Origin: Nocardioides ferulae
Lineage (GTDB): Bacteria; Actinomycetota; Actinomycetes; Propionibacteriales; Nocardioidaceae
NCBI RefSeq assembly: GCF_003660455.1
Contig: NZ_QZVR01000007.1
Coordinates: 1 to 64,000 of the forward strand
Direction of reading: 5' to 3'
DNA: 64,000 bases
Part shown: positions 1-10,448 of the stretch, piece after piece
Layout: the number at the start of each line of letters is the position of its first letter
How positions within the stretch are numbered: the stretch's first letter is position 1
Translations under genes and position numbers: made by a program
The notes under the pieces: model-generated
The model's input: the letters and a program-made list of their open reading frames with translations, nothing else
What the model was told of the DNA's origin: nothing
Database searches by the model: none

Positions 1-613
1 CGCCGCGATCTTCAAGACCGCCCTCCACGCCCACACCAGCCCCCGACTCGACCACCACCACGAAGTCGCCGACGGGCTCCCCCGCCTCGACCCCGACACC
101 GGCGAACGCATCCCCCACGACCAGCTCCTCGGGCTCGCCTTCTGCGCGCTCACCGAGCACATCCCGACCGACAAGCTCCCCACCCAAGGCCGGACCCCGG
201 TCAACGTCGTCGCCACCATCGACCACGACAAGCTCCGTCACGACCTCGGCGCCGCCGGCCTCTCCACCGGCGACCAGATCTCCATCAGCCAACTCCGCCG
301 CCTGGCCTGCGAACACAGCCTCCTGCCCGCCGTCCTCGACGGCGAGTCCCAGGTCCTCGACCTCGGCCGCAGCCAACGACTCTTCACCGGCCCTCAACGC
401 ATCGCGATGGGCCTGGCCCACCACCAATGCCAAGCACGCGGCTGCACCGTCCCCGCCGCATGGTGCGAAGCCCACCACAAGAACCCCTGGGCCCAAGGCG
501 GCAACACCGACCTCGCCGACGGCGCCCTCCTCTGCCCCTGGCACCACCACCGCGACTACGACCAGGCCTGGGCACCCGACGGCACCGTCACCTTCACCCG
601 ACTCCGCCAATAG
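1..613 (+). CDS. DUF222/HNH endonuclease family protein (13E12 type), 3' part
   Basis: This is the C-terminal ~200 residues of a DUF222 plus HNH protein, read in frame from base 2; the start lies before the window. The end carries a treble-clef HNH nuclease motif: a CxxxxC pair (CQARGC), an AHH motif (EAHHKNPW), an N in GGNTDLADG and a final CPWHHH. In this family the HNH module binds a metal and cuts DNA, but the role of these actinobacterial proteins is unknown; they occur in many diverged copies per genome. The stretch uses CAA and GAA codons more freely than most neighbours, as repeated copies of the family often do. The family is certain; the function is not. Confidence 0.85.
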   Translation, partial: AAIFKTALHAHTSPRLDHHHEVADGLPRLDPDTGERIPHDQLLGLAFCALTEHIPTDKLPTQGRTPVNVVATIDHDKLRHDLGAAGLSTGDQISISQLRRLACEHSLLPAVLDGESQVLDLGRSQRLFTGPQRIAMGLAHHQCQARGCTVPAAWCEAHHKNPWAQGGNTDLADGALLCPWHHHRDYDQAWAPDGTVTFTRLRQ

Positions 614-681
614 ACCGACCACCGCAACACGGTGGATCAGCAACTCATCTCCGGGCCGGCTCGTGAGCAGTCACCTGCCCC

Positions 682-712
682 TTGGCCTGGAGCGCACTCC
701 AGGGTCTTGAAT
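682..712 (+). promoter_or_regulatory. MerR-type promoter/operator of the aldo/keto reductase gene
   Basis: A -35-like TTGGCC (682-687) and a -10-like TTGAAT (707-712) are 19 bp apart. A perfect palindrome, CCTGGAG-CGCA-CTCCAGG (686-703), fills the spacer. An overlong spacer holding a dyad is the hallmark of promoters activated by MerR-family proteins, which untwist the DNA. The start codon lies six bases after the -10, so the transcript would be leaderless. No MerR gene is in the window. Sequence seen directly; regulator inferred. Confidence 0.6.
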
Positions 713-718
713 CGTCAC

Positions 719-1813
719 ATGCCCGACGACACGACGCCCACCCATCCGCTCAGCGCCCGCACCGCCATGCTCGGCCCAGGCGCCCCGTCGGTGACCCGCC
801 TTGCGCTCGGCACGATGACTTTCGGGGTCGAGACGGCTGAGCAGGCAGCCTTCGCACAGCTCGATCACTACGTCGAGCAAGGCGGCACGTTCATCGACAC
901 TGCCGATGTCTACGGCTCGGGCGAGTCCGAGCGGATCGTCGGTCGGTGGCTCGCTGATCGCGGGCACGACCACCTGGTGATCGCGACCAAGGGGCGCTTC
1001 GGCGCGCCGGCCGGGGCACCGGGGGCCTCACGGCGCGAGCTGCGTCGCGCCGTCGCCGGGAGCTTGTCCCGGCTCGGGCTCGACGCCCTGGACGTCTACT
1101 TCGTGCACGGTTGGGACGAACAGACACCGATCGAGGACACCCTGGACACCCTCACCGCGCTGGTCCGGGCCGGCACCATCCACCAGGTGGGGTGGTCCAA
1201 CGTGACCGGCTGGCAGCTTCAACGGATCATCACCACCGCCCGGCTCGGCGGCTACGTCGTCCCGACCGTCCTCCAGCCGCAGTACAACCTCCTCGACCGC
1301 GGCATCGAACTGGAGGTGCTGCCCGTCTGTCTTGAGGAGTCGGTCGCCCTGACCCCGTGGTCGCCCCTGGCCGGTGGCTGGTTGACCGGCAAGTACAGCC
1401 CGGACAGCCGCCCCGCCGGCGCCACCCGACTCGGCGAGGATCCCGACCGCGGTGTCGAGGCCTACGACACGCGCAACACCGACCGGACCTGGCGGATCCT
1501 CGACACCGTGACGAGCATCGCCGAGCGATATGGCCGACCTCCTGCGCACGTCGCGCTGGCCTGGCTGCTGACCCGACCCGGCGTCGCCTCGGTCCTGCTC
1601 GGCGCCCGGACCGCCGAACAGCTCTCGCAGACCCTCGGCGCCGTCGGCCTCACGCTCGAGGACGACGACACCCAGGCGCTCACCCGCGTCAGCGACCCCG
1701 GCCTGCCGCCGTATCCCTACGGAATGGTCGAGGACTTCTGCCAGCTGGGGCACTGGCAGCGGCTGGGCATCCGGCCAGGGACCCGCACAGCACCGAGCGG
1801 TGGCGACCACTAG
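719..1813 (+). CDS. aldo/keto reductase
   Basis: This 364-residue NADPH-dependent oxidoreductase has the TIM-barrel AKR fold and belongs to the group related to potassium-channel beta subunits and YajO/Tas proteins. The catalytic tetrad is visible: Asp60 and Tyr65 in DTADVYG, Lys91 in ATKG and His130 in YFVHGWD. The C-terminal cofactor region reads LLGARTAEQL near residue 300. An upstream in-frame start at 632 was rejected because the ATG at 719 sits six bases after a -10 element, fitting a leaderless message without a ribosome site. The substrate cannot be told from sequence; the MerR-type promoter suggests induction by a stress or a small molecule. Confidence 0.88.
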   Translation: MPDDTTPTHPLSARTAMLGPGAPSVTRLALGTMTFGVETAEQAAFAQLDHYVEQGGTFIDTADVYGSGESERIVGRWLADRGHDHLVIATKGRFGAPAGAPGASRRELRRAVAGSLSRLGLDALDVYFVHGWDEQTPIEDTLDTLTALVRAGTIHQVGWSNVTGWQLQRIITTARLGGYVVPTVLQPQYNLLDRGIELEVLPVCLEESVALTPWSPLAGGWLTGKYSPDSRPAGATRLGEDPDRGVEAYDTRNTDRTWRILDTVTSIAERYGRPPAHVALAWLLTRPGVASVLLGARTAEQLSQTLGAVGLTLEDDDTQALTRVSDPGLPPYPYGMVEDFCQLGHWQRLGIRPGTRTAPSGGDH

Positions 1814-1832
1814 GGCCTCAACGACGACGACA

Positions 1833-1871
1833 CAGCCCACCCCCGGCGGGGACGCCGCCGGGAGTGGGCTG
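1833..1871. terminator. bidirectional terminator hairpin between aldo/keto reductase and ettA
   Basis: A strong GC-rich hairpin lies in the 65-bp gap between two convergent genes. The arms begin CAGCCCAC and end GTGGGCTG, with an inner CCGGCG/CGCCGG stem. There is no clear T-tract, which is usual for actinobacteria. Confidence 0.7.
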
Positions 1872-1878
1872 CCGATGC

Positions 1879-3561
<1,683 letters not shown>

Positions 3562-3691
3562 GGTGGGAGAGCCTAGTTGGCCGAGCCAGGCCAGACCCGA
3601 TCGGGGGTTCGCCGCGTCCGGAGGGCTCAGGGCCTGTCGGTCGTCCGGCCGACCCGACGGGCCCTGGGCATCTCCGGGCCCCGGTGCGCGA

Positions 3692-4147
3692 TCAGGCGGC
3701 GCTGCTGTCGGCGGGCGCGGTCTGCGTGGCGGCTGCCGGCTGCGGCGCGTCGCGCGACTCGCCGGTGTCCGCCTGCTGCCGGGCCTGACCGCCGACGCGG
3801 GTGAACGACGCGGTGCCCCGGTTGAGGTCGTGACCCACGACGTCGGCCTCGACCTCGAACGTGGTCACCTCGACCTGGCTGGCGTTGACCCAGGTGCTGG
3901 TGCGCAGCCGGCCGTGGACGACGACGGCGTCGCCCACCTTGAGCGAGGCCTCGCAGTGCTCACCCAGGCCCCGCCAGGCGTTCACCGTGAACCACTGGGT
4001 CTGCCCGCTGACCCACTCGTCGGTGCGGCGCACGTAGCGGCGCGGGGTGCTGCCGACCCGGAACGACGCCACGTTGGAGTCTCCGGCGCGGCGCACCGTC
4101 ACCGGTCCTCCGACGTAGCCCTGCAGGGTCACCATGGTCTCGTTCAT
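3692..4147 (-). CDS. ssb: single-stranded DNA-binding protein
   Basis: A 151-residue SSB with an N-terminal OB fold (about residues 1-110) and a low-complexity Ala/Gln/Thr tail. The opening MNETMVTLQGYVGG, the strand WFTVNAWRGLGEH and the VHGRLR segment are typical. It binds single-stranded DNA in replication and repair. The tail ends ADSSAA rather than the acidic DDDIPF-like tip that recruits partner proteins, so this is probably the secondary actinobacterial SSB paralogue rather than the essential replication copy. The ATG was chosen for the GAGGAG ribosome site just upstream. It lies downstream of the two GTPase genes on the same strand. Confidence 0.9.
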   Translation of the reverse strand: MNETMVTLQGYVGGPVTVRRAGDSNVASFRVGSTPRRYVRRTDEWVSGQTQWFTVNAWRGLGEHCEASLKVGDAVVVHGRLRTSTWVNASQVEVTTFEVEADVVGHDLNRGTASFTRVGGQARQQADTGESRDAPQPAAATQTAPADSSAA

Positions 4148-4225
4148 CTCGTCTCCTCGTCGCACTGTGGTGTGTCGAGGAGCAGGCTGCCCCGCTCTGC
4201 CGGGGCAGCGCACGGGCCACCGCAG

Positions 4226-4267
4226 GGGCCTGTGGACAGGCGATTCCGGGCCGGGCCTGTGGACGAG
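4226..4267. promoter_or_regulatory. two DnaA-box-like sites in the ssb upstream region
   Basis: A 12-base direct repeat, GGGCCTGTGGAC, occurs at 4226-4237 and 4253-4264. On the minus strand the two copies read CTGTCCACA and TCGTCCACA, each one mismatch from the high-GC actinobacterial DnaA box TTGTCCACA. They sit just upstream of ssb and could link its expression to replication, but chance matches are possible. Confidence 0.35.
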
Positions 4268-4269
4268 GG

Positions 4270-5925
4270 CTACTTGAGGGCCTTGGCCAGCCCGTTGCGC
4301 ACGGTCGTGTAGGCCTGCAGCTCGGCCTCGACCGGGGCCACCACGAGCTCGGCGGCCACCTCGTGCACCGCACCACGCAGCCGCCGGTCCGCGGCCGCCG
4401 CCCGGCGGCGCGCGGTCATCGCGACCAGCGCCCGGCTCAGCAGCGCGAGGAGCACCCCCAGCAGCACCCCGCCGAGCAGCATCAGCGTCGGCACCGGCAG
4501 TCCGGCCACCTTCGGCGTGGACGGTTCGGGGACCTGCAGGTAGCCCATCACGGCGAGCGCCGCGAGCCACCCGAAGCCGCCGACGGCGGAGAGCAGCAGC
4601 AGCCACTGCAGCAGGCGCACGGCACCCGCCCAGACGGGCAGCTTCGCGACGCCGAGATCGGCCTCGCCGAGGGTGCGGTCGAGCCGGTCGCCGAGGTCGG
4701 GAAGGTGCGCCAGCGAGGCGCGGCGCACGGCCTCGGTCCAGGGCGGGGCCAAGCCCGCCGACACGTCGTCGGCCAGCGCCCGCACCTCGGTGTCGACCCG
4801 GGCCCGCTGGACCTGGGTGGCCTCCGGCACCGACGTGCGCGCCCGGCCGGTGAGCCGGTCGCCCTCGGCCCCGAGGTCGAGGTGGAGACGCTTGAGCGGA
4901 TCGGGCTTGAGCCGGGAGAACCAGGAGACCACCGGCCAGCCCGTCGCCCGGCCCGCGCGCATCCGGGTGGAGCGCTCCACCGCCGACACCACGGTCGGCA
5001 CGCCCGCCGCGTCGGCCAGCGCGGACTCCAGGGCCGCGACCCGCTCCGCGGGAACCGCCCGGGTCCTGGCGTCGCCGGAGGCCTGCTCGAGCCGGAGGGC
5101 GGTGGCCCGGACGTCGGCCTCCAGACGGGTGCGGGTGGTCTTCTTGGCCGCCACCCGGCGGGCGATCTCGCCGCGCAGCTCGGGGATGCCGAAGCCGTGC
5201 TTGGCGCTCAGCGGCACCACGGGTACGCCGTGCAGGCCGTCGGCGTCCAGCAGTCGGCGGACGTCGTCGACCATGCTCTGCCGGCGGTCCTCGGGCACGG
5301 TGTCGATGTGGTTGAGGACCACGAGCATCACCTCGTGGTGGCCCGCCATCGGCGCGAGGTAGCGGTCGTGGATGGCCGCGTCGGCGTACTTCTGGGGGTC
5401 GAGCACCCACACCAGCAGGTCCGCGAGCTGCACGAGCCGGTCGACCTCGAGGTGGTGGGAGACCTCCGTGGAGTCGTGGTCGGGCAGGTCGAGCAGCACC
5501 ACGCCCTCGAGCGCGGAGTCCTCGCGGGAGTTGTCGAGCAGGGAGTCGCGCGTGGTCCGGTGGCGCGGGGGGATCTCGAGCCAGTCGAGCAGCTCCTCGG
5601 CGCCCTCGGCACCCCACACGCAGGCGCTGGCCCACGAGGTCGTCGGCCGCCGCACGCCCACGGCGGAGAGCTCCAGCCCGGTGAGCGCGTTGAACGTCGA
5701 GGACTTGCCCGAGCCGGTGGCACCCGCGATGGCGACCACGGTGTGCTGCGCCGAGAGCCGCAGCCGGCCGGTGGCGCGGTCGAGGACCTGGGTGGCGTCG
5801 TCGAGCAGGCGGTCGTCGAGGCGACCCCGCGCCGCGCCGAGCGCGGCGTCGAGGCCCTCGAGGCGACTGCCGATGTCGGTGCCCCGGGTGACCAGCTTCT
5901 TGGCCCCCTCCAGCAAGGACGTCAT
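4270..5925 (-). CDS. membrane-associated Era/dynamin-like GTPase A
   Basis: A 551-residue GTPase with a membrane-anchored tail. The G1 P-loop GATGSGKSS is at about residues 68-76, the G3 motif DLPDHDS follows, and the G4 motif is NHID. Two hydrophobic segments lie near the C-terminus (the first around WLLLLSAVGGFGWLAAL, the second around LLGGVLLGVLLALL), followed by a basic Arg/Ala-rich stretch. This layout matches the paired bacterial dynamin-like or YfjP-like GTPases of actinobacteria, which are thought to act at the membrane; the exact role is unknown. A GGGAG ribosome site precedes the ATG and a TAGGGT -10 lies upstream of the gene. Its partner is the next gene upstream. Confidence 0.85.
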   Translation of the reverse strand: MTSLLEGAKKLVTRGTDIGSRLEGLDAALGAARGRLDDRLLDDATQVLDRATGRLRLSAQHTVVAIAGATGSGKSSTFNALTGLELSAVGVRRPTTSWASACVWGAEGAEELLDWLEIPPRHRTTRDSLLDNSREDSALEGVVLLDLPDHDSTEVSHHLEVDRLVQLADLLVWVLDPQKYADAAIHDRYLAPMAGHHEVMLVVLNHIDTVPEDRRQSMVDDVRRLLDADGLHGVPVVPLSAKHGFGIPELRGEIARRVAAKKTTRTRLEADVRATALRLEQASGDARTRAVPAERVAALESALADAAGVPTVVSAVERSTRMRAGRATGWPVVSWFSRLKPDPLKRLHLDLGAEGDRLTGRARTSVPEATQVQRARVDTEVRALADDVSAGLAPPWTEAVRRASLAHLPDLGDRLDRTLGEADLGVAKLPVWAGAVRLLQWLLLLSAVGGFGWLAALAVMGYLQVPEPSTPKVAGLPVPTLMLLGGVLLGVLLALLSRALVAMTARRRAAAADRRLRGAVHEVAAELVVAPVEAELQAYTTVRNGLAKALK

Positions 5926-6009
5926 CTTCTCCCTCGGACGCTGCGTCTGTGTGCTCGGGTTCGGTCGGTGGTGCGGTCGGTCCCTCGGACCAACCCTAGG
6001 TGTAGCCGG

Positions 6010-7770
6010 TCAGGCCCCGTCGGGCGCCTGACCTGCGGCGGGCCGGGCCGCGGCGAAGCGCAGGTCGTCGACCCGCCGCGCCGCCTCGCGCACCTGCTCG
6101 GCGGCGTCCGGTGTCAGCTCGAGCGCGTCGAGCAGCGCCAGGTAGCGGCGCCGCTCGTCGTCCAGCAGCGCCCGAACCCGCTCCTCGAGCGAGCGCCGGG
6201 CCCGCTCTGCGAGGCTACGCACCGCCTGGTCGCCGAAGACCGCCTCGAGCAGCTTCTGGCCCAGCACCGCCGAGCCCCCGGCGATGCCGGCCTCGGCGCC
6301 GCTGAGCCCGTAGCTGTGGACGAACACGACGACCATCAGTGCGACCGCGAGCCCGTTCACCCCGAAGGCCAGGAAGCGCGCGGTGCCCCGCTTGTCGGCG
6401 CCCTCGGTGCGCACCATCTCGAGCACGTCGTGCTGCCAGTCGCGCACCGCTCGCTCGGCGTTGCGCCGCAGGTCTCGGGAGGCGCGGCCGAGGTCCTGGT
6501 CGGCGCCGGCGAGCAGGGCCTGGCCCGCGGCCAGCTGCCGCCAGGACGCCTCGGCCCGCTCGGCCGCGGCCTCGGCGTGCTCCAGGATCAGCGTCTCGAG
6601 GCCCGACTCGACCGCGACCGTGACCCGCTCGGCCTGCTGGGGCTTGCCCTTCACCGCGTTGACCACGCGGTCGCGCAGCCACCCGACCCGGTTCTCCAGG
6701 CTCTTGAGCAGCTCGCCGGTGCCGACGAACTCCTGCCAGCGGGCCAGCACCTCGCCGCGCAGGAGGGTGCCGTCGGCCGAGGCGGTCACCACCGCCTCGA
6801 TGGCCTCGTCGTAGGCGCGGTCGGCGTCCTCGCGAAGCCGGCGGGCCACCCCGGACTGCTCGGCCGCGGCGTCGGCGACCGGGTAGGCACGCCGGGCCAC
6901 GGTGCGGATGGCGCCCTCGAGCGTCTGCCGGACCACCGCGGTGCGGGCGCTGCTGTCGGCGGCCAGCGACTCCAGCCACCCGCGCACGTCGCGCACCAGC
7001 GCCGGAGGCAGCAGCCCCTCGTCGGAGACCGTGCCCTCGCTCACCGTGAACAACGGGGAGTCCTTCAACCCGCGGCTGGCCAGCATCCGGGCCAGGTGGG
7101 TGGCGACCGTGTGCAGCGCGTCGTCGGAGGTGCGGTCGAGCACCACGGCGACCGCGGCGGAGCGCTCGGCGGCCTGCTTGAGGAAGTCCCACGGCACTTG
7201 GTCGGCGTAGCGGGCGGCGGAGGTGACGAACAGCCACAGGTCGGCGGCGGCGAGCAGCTGCGCGGCCAGCAGCCGGTTCTGCTCCTCGACCGAGTCGACG
7301 TCGGGGGCGTCGAGGATGGCCAGCCCCTGCGGGATCGTGTCGGCGGGCACCAGCTGCAGGGCGCCCGGGTCGGTCGTGGCGTGGGAGACCCGCTCGAGGT
7401 CGGGCAGCAGGCGGTCCTGGCCGAACCACTCGGCGTCGTCGGGGTGGTGCACCAGCACCGGGCTGCGGGTGGTCGGACGCAGCACGCCCGGCTGGGTCAC
7501 CCGCCGGCCGACCAGCGAGTTCACCAGCGTCGACTTGCCGGCCCCGGTCGAGCCCCCCACCACGGCCAGCAGGGGCGCCTCGATCGTCATCAGCCGCGGG
7601 ATCACGTAGTCCTCGAGCTGATCGACCATCTCCCGGCGCGCCGTGCGGTGGGCCTCGACGCTCGGCCCCTCCAGCGGCAGGGTCGCCGCCTGCAGCGCCC
7701 CGCGCAGCCGCACCAGCGCGGTCAGCATCTGGGTGCTGTCCATCTGGGTCTCGCTGGAACGATGGGTCAT
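6010..7770 (-). CDS. membrane-associated dynamin-like GTPase B with degenerate G4 motif
   Basis: A 586-residue protein with P-loop GGSTGAGKST (residues 72-81), a G3-like LDAPDVDS, and a C-terminal membrane hairpin (around NGLAVALMVVVFV) flanked by long Arg/Glu-rich helices likely to form coiled coils. The normal NKxD base-recognition motif is not seen: the expected position reads VLDRTSDD, so guanine specificity may be altered. The ATG overlaps the prsW stop as ATGA, showing translational coupling and fixing the start. With GTPase A it forms a heteropair like other two-gene bacterial dynamin systems. Function is inferred to be membrane remodelling or envelope stress; not proven. Confidence 0.85.
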   Translation of the reverse strand: MTHRSSETQMDSTQMLTALVRLRGALQAATLPLEGPSVEAHRTARREMVDQLEDYVIPRLMTIEAPLLAVVGGSTGAGKSTLVNSLVGRRVTQPGVLRPTTRSPVLVHHPDDAEWFGQDRLLPDLERVSHATTDPGALQLVPADTIPQGLAILDAPDVDSVEEQNRLLAAQLLAAADLWLFVTSAARYADQVPWDFLKQAAERSAAVAVVLDRTSDDALHTVATHLARMLASRGLKDSPLFTVSEGTVSDEGLLPPALVRDVRGWLESLAADSSARTAVVRQTLEGAIRTVARRAYPVADAAAEQSGVARRLREDADRAYDEAIEAVVTASADGTLLRGEVLARWQEFVGTGELLKSLENRVGWLRDRVVNAVKGKPQQAERVTVAVESGLETLILEHAEAAAERAEASWRQLAAGQALLAGADQDLGRASRDLRRNAERAVRDWQHDVLEMVRTEGADKRGTARFLAFGVNGLAVALMVVVFVHSYGLSGAEAGIAGGSAVLGQKLLEAVFGDQAVRSLAERARRSLEERVRALLDDERRRYLALLDALELTPDAAEQVREAARRVDDLRFAAARPAAGQAPDGA

Positions 7771-8909
7771 CGGGTCGGGACCACCTGTCCGGGGAAGGCG
7801 ATGGACGGGCGGACGGCGCCGATCCTGGCGACGTACTCCTGACCACGCAGGGCGAAGTCCGGGGGCGGGGTGCCCCGGAGATAGCGGTGGTGGAGGAACC
7901 CGAGCTCCACGGCGGCCTGCTGATAGTCGCGCATCGCCCGCTCGGCGTCCGGGCCGCCCCGCTCCCTGGCGTGCCGGCGGGCCAGCCGCCGGGCGCCGAG
8001 GTCGACCACCCAGCCGATGTCGGTGCCGGGGATCAGGCCCCGCCGGGCGGCGTCGCCGAGCGCCATCGTGAGCATCCGCCGCTCCGAGCGGCGCGCCCAG
8101 AACGCCAGGCCGCCCAGCCCCAGCAGCGCCGGCAGCATCAGCACCAGGTAGACCAGCGCGAAGCTGCCGAAGCCGAAGATCGTGGAGCCGTTCCACAGTC
8201 CGTGTGCGATCACGGCCAGGAGGTACCCCCCAACCGGCGCCAGCAGGCGTACCGCACCGCTGCGGGATCCCACCGCGATGCCGACCCCGAGGCCGATGAA
8301 CGTGGTGAACAGCGGGTGCGCGAACGGGCTGAACAGGCAGCGCAGCACGAAGGTGGTGGTCAGCGCGGTGGTGCCGCCGGGCCCCATGCCGTCGGTGCCG
8401 TCGTAGGCGGCGGCGAGATAGAGGATGTTCTCGACGAACGCGAAGCCCACCCCGACCATGCCGGCGTAGACGATGCCGTCGAGGATGCCGTCGAGCTCGG
8501 CCCGTCGCCACCACAGCAACAGCAGCAGGAACGCGCCCTTGCTGGCCTCCTCGGTGACCGGGGCGACCACGGCGAGGCTGGCCTCCTCGGTGAACCCCAC
8601 CACCCAGCCGCCGACACCCTGCACCAGGATCGCGGCCGCCGTGGCGACGAATCCGCCCCACAGCAGCCCGGACGCCAACAGCCACCGTGGCTCGGGCTCG
8701 TAGCGGTCCAGCCACAGGTAGGCAGCGACCAGCGGGCCGACCGGCAGTGCCGCGAGCACCGTCGCCAGGACGAGGGTGCCCGGCGCACCCGAGAGCGCCA
8801 GGACCAGCAGCATCAACGCCGCGCTGCCCGCGACCAGCACCGAGACCACGACCGTGAACACGACGCCGTCGCGGCGGCGCGTCCGGACTGCTACGGGGGG
8901 TGCTGACAC
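7767..8909 (-). CDS. PrsW family intramembrane metalloprotease
   Basis: A 380-residue multi-pass membrane protein with the PrsW/CPBP-like signature motifs: TEEASKG (Glu120, Glu121, Lys124), FAFVEN (Glu160), FAHPLF (His198) and AHGLWN (His236). These supply the metal site of a protease that in Bacillus cuts an anti-sigma factor; here the substrate is unknown. About eight hydrophobic segments span residues 15-275 and a soluble tail follows. The GTG start lies 7 bases after a TAGGCT -10 (8917-8922), so the message is probably leaderless. Its stop overlaps the GTPase B start, placing a protease and two membrane GTPases in one operon. Confidence 0.9.
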   Translation of the reverse strand: MSAPPVAVRTRRRDGVVFTVVVSVLVAGSAALMLLVLALSGAPGTLVLATVLAALPVGPLVAAYLWLDRYEPEPRWLLASGLLWGGFVATAAAILVQGVGGWVVGFTEEASLAVVAPVTEEASKGAFLLLLLWWRRAELDGILDGIVYAGMVGVGFAFVENILYLAAAYDGTDGMGPGGTTALTTTFVLRCLFSPFAHPLFTTFIGLGVGIAVGSRSGAVRLLAPVGGYLLAVIAHGLWNGSTIFGFGSFALVYLVLMLPALLGLGGLAFWARRSERRMLTMALGDAARRGLIPGTDIGWVVDLGARRLARRHARERGGPDAERAMRDYQQAAVELGFLHHRYLRGTPPPDFALRGQEYVARIGAVRPSIAFPGQVVPTR

Positions 8910-8968
8910 GGCCCGCAGCCTATCGGCTGACCCGGCTCCGGGGCCGATCGCCGCGTACAGTGGCGGGC

Positions 8969-10426
8969 GTGAGTGAGCAGGTCACCCCCGAGAGCACCGA
9001 GCCCAAGAACCCGCCTGCCGAGGCCGGGCAGACCGAGGCGAAGACCGAGTCGCACGACCCGGCCGTGCCGGCGGCGTACGCCGCGTTCATGCGGCAGGGC
9101 TGGGGCGACCGCGAGCTCGACCTGCCGCCGCACCCGGCGACCGAGCACGCCGCCCGGCGGCGGGCACAGCTCGCGGCGGCGTTCCCCGGCGAGCGGCTCG
9201 TGCTGCCCGCCGGCACCTTCAAGGTGCGCTCGAACGACACCGACTACCGGTTCCGCTCCGACACCGCCCACACCTACTTCACCCTCAACCAGACCACCGA
9301 CGCGGTCCTGGTGCTCGACGACGGTGAGGCGGTGCTCTACGCGCGACCGCGGTCCAGCCGCGAGACCGACGAGTTCTTCCGCGACCGCCAGTACGGCGAG
9401 CTCTGGGCCGGCCGCCGGCCCTCGCTCGGCGAGATGTCGGCGTCCCTGGGGCTGGAGGTGCGCCACGTCGACGAGCTGCCCGCCGCGCTGTCGGGGTCGG
9501 GCAAGACCCGCGTGCACCGCGGGGTGTCGGCGCAGGTCGACGCACTCGTCGACGGCGACGACGCGCTCGACGGCGACCTGGCCCGCGTCGTCTCGGAGAT
9601 GCGCCTGGTCAAGGACGACTGGGAGGTCGGCGAGCTCCAGGCCGCCTGCGACGTCACGACGCTCGGCTTCGAGGACTCCGTGCGCGAGTGGGACCGCGTG
9701 CTCGAGTTCGGCGAGCGCTGGATCGAGGGCACCTTCTTCCGCCGTGCGCGGGCGATGGGCAACGACATCGGCTACGACTCCATCGTCGGCGGCGGCAAGC
9801 ACGCCACGACGCTGCACTGGATCGACAACACCGGCCCGATCACCCCCGGTGAGCTGGTGCTGCTCGACATGGGCGTCGAGGGCCGCGACCTCTACACCGC
9901 CGACGTCACCCGCACCCTCCCGGTCGACGGCCGGTTCACGCCGTTGCAGCGCGAGCTCTACGACCTGGTCCTCGCCGCCCAGCAGGCGGGCATCGAGGCG
10001 GTCCGGCCCGGGGTCGAGTTCAGCTCGGTGCACCAGGCCTCGATGACCGTGCTCGCGCACGGGCTCGAGGGTCTCGGCCTGCTGCCGGTCTCCGCCGAGG
10101 AGGCGCTCGACCCCGACAGCCGGGTCTACGCCCGCTGGACCCTGCACGGCACCAGCCACATGCTCGGCATGGACGTCCACGACTGCGGCCGGGCCGCGCC
10201 GGAGTCCTACGCGAAGGGCACCCTGGCCGAGGGCATGTGCCTGACCGTCGAGCCGGGGCTGTACTTCCAGGAGGACGACCTGCTGGTCCCCGAGGAGCTG
10301 CGCGGCATCGGCATCCGGATCGAGGACGACGTGCTGGTCACCGCCGACGGTGCCCGCAACCTGTCCGCCGCGCTCCCCCGGGCCGCCGCCGACATCGAGG
10401 AGTGGATGGGGCGGCTGCGCGGCTGA
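8969..10426 (+). CDS. Xaa-Pro aminopeptidase (aminopeptidase P family, M24B)
   Basis: A 485-residue cytosolic peptidase that removes N-terminal residues preceding proline. The N-terminal domain (about 50-190) is a creatinase-like fold. The pita-bread domain carries the dinuclear metal ligands: two Asp in LLDMGVEGRDLYTADVTR, His in HGTSHMLGMDVHD, Glu in VEPGLYF and Glu in IRIEDDV. The order and spacing match AMP (PepP). The GTG at 8969 was chosen over an earlier in-frame codon because it follows a TACAGT -10 (8956-8961) by 7 bases, giving a leaderless transcript divergent from prsW. The first ~35 residues are charged and poorly conserved. Confidence 0.92.
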   Translation: MSEQVTPESTEPKNPPAEAGQTEAKTESHDPAVPAAYAAFMRQGWGDRELDLPPHPATEHAARRRAQLAAAFPGERLVLPAGTFKVRSNDTDYRFRSDTAHTYFTLNQTTDAVLVLDDGEAVLYARPRSSRETDEFFRDRQYGELWAGRRPSLGEMSASLGLEVRHVDELPAALSGSGKTRVHRGVSAQVDALVDGDDALDGDLARVVSEMRLVKDDWEVGELQAACDVTTLGFEDSVREWDRVLEFGERWIEGTFFRRARAMGNDIGYDSIVGGGKHATTLHWIDNTGPITPGELVLLDMGVEGRDLYTADVTRTLPVDGRFTPLQRELYDLVLAAQQAGIEAVRPGVEFSSVHQASMTVLAHGLEGLGLLPVSAEEALDPDSRVYARWTLHGTSHMLGMDVHDCGRAAPESYAKGTLAEGMCLTVEPGLYFQEDDLLVPEELRGIGIRIEDDVLVTADGARNLSAALPRAAADIEEWMGRLRG

Positions 10427-10448
10427 CCCGCCACCGCTCCCACGGCGA

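Noticed and set aside
1..613. HNH gene as part of a mobile element
   Set aside because: DUF222/HNH proteins are multi-copy in these genomes, but no terminal repeats or transposase are visible here.
4363..7842. 1159-codon plus-strand open frame
   Set aside because: It is antisense to the two GTPase genes, rich in Arg/Gly/His/Gln and has no domain motif.
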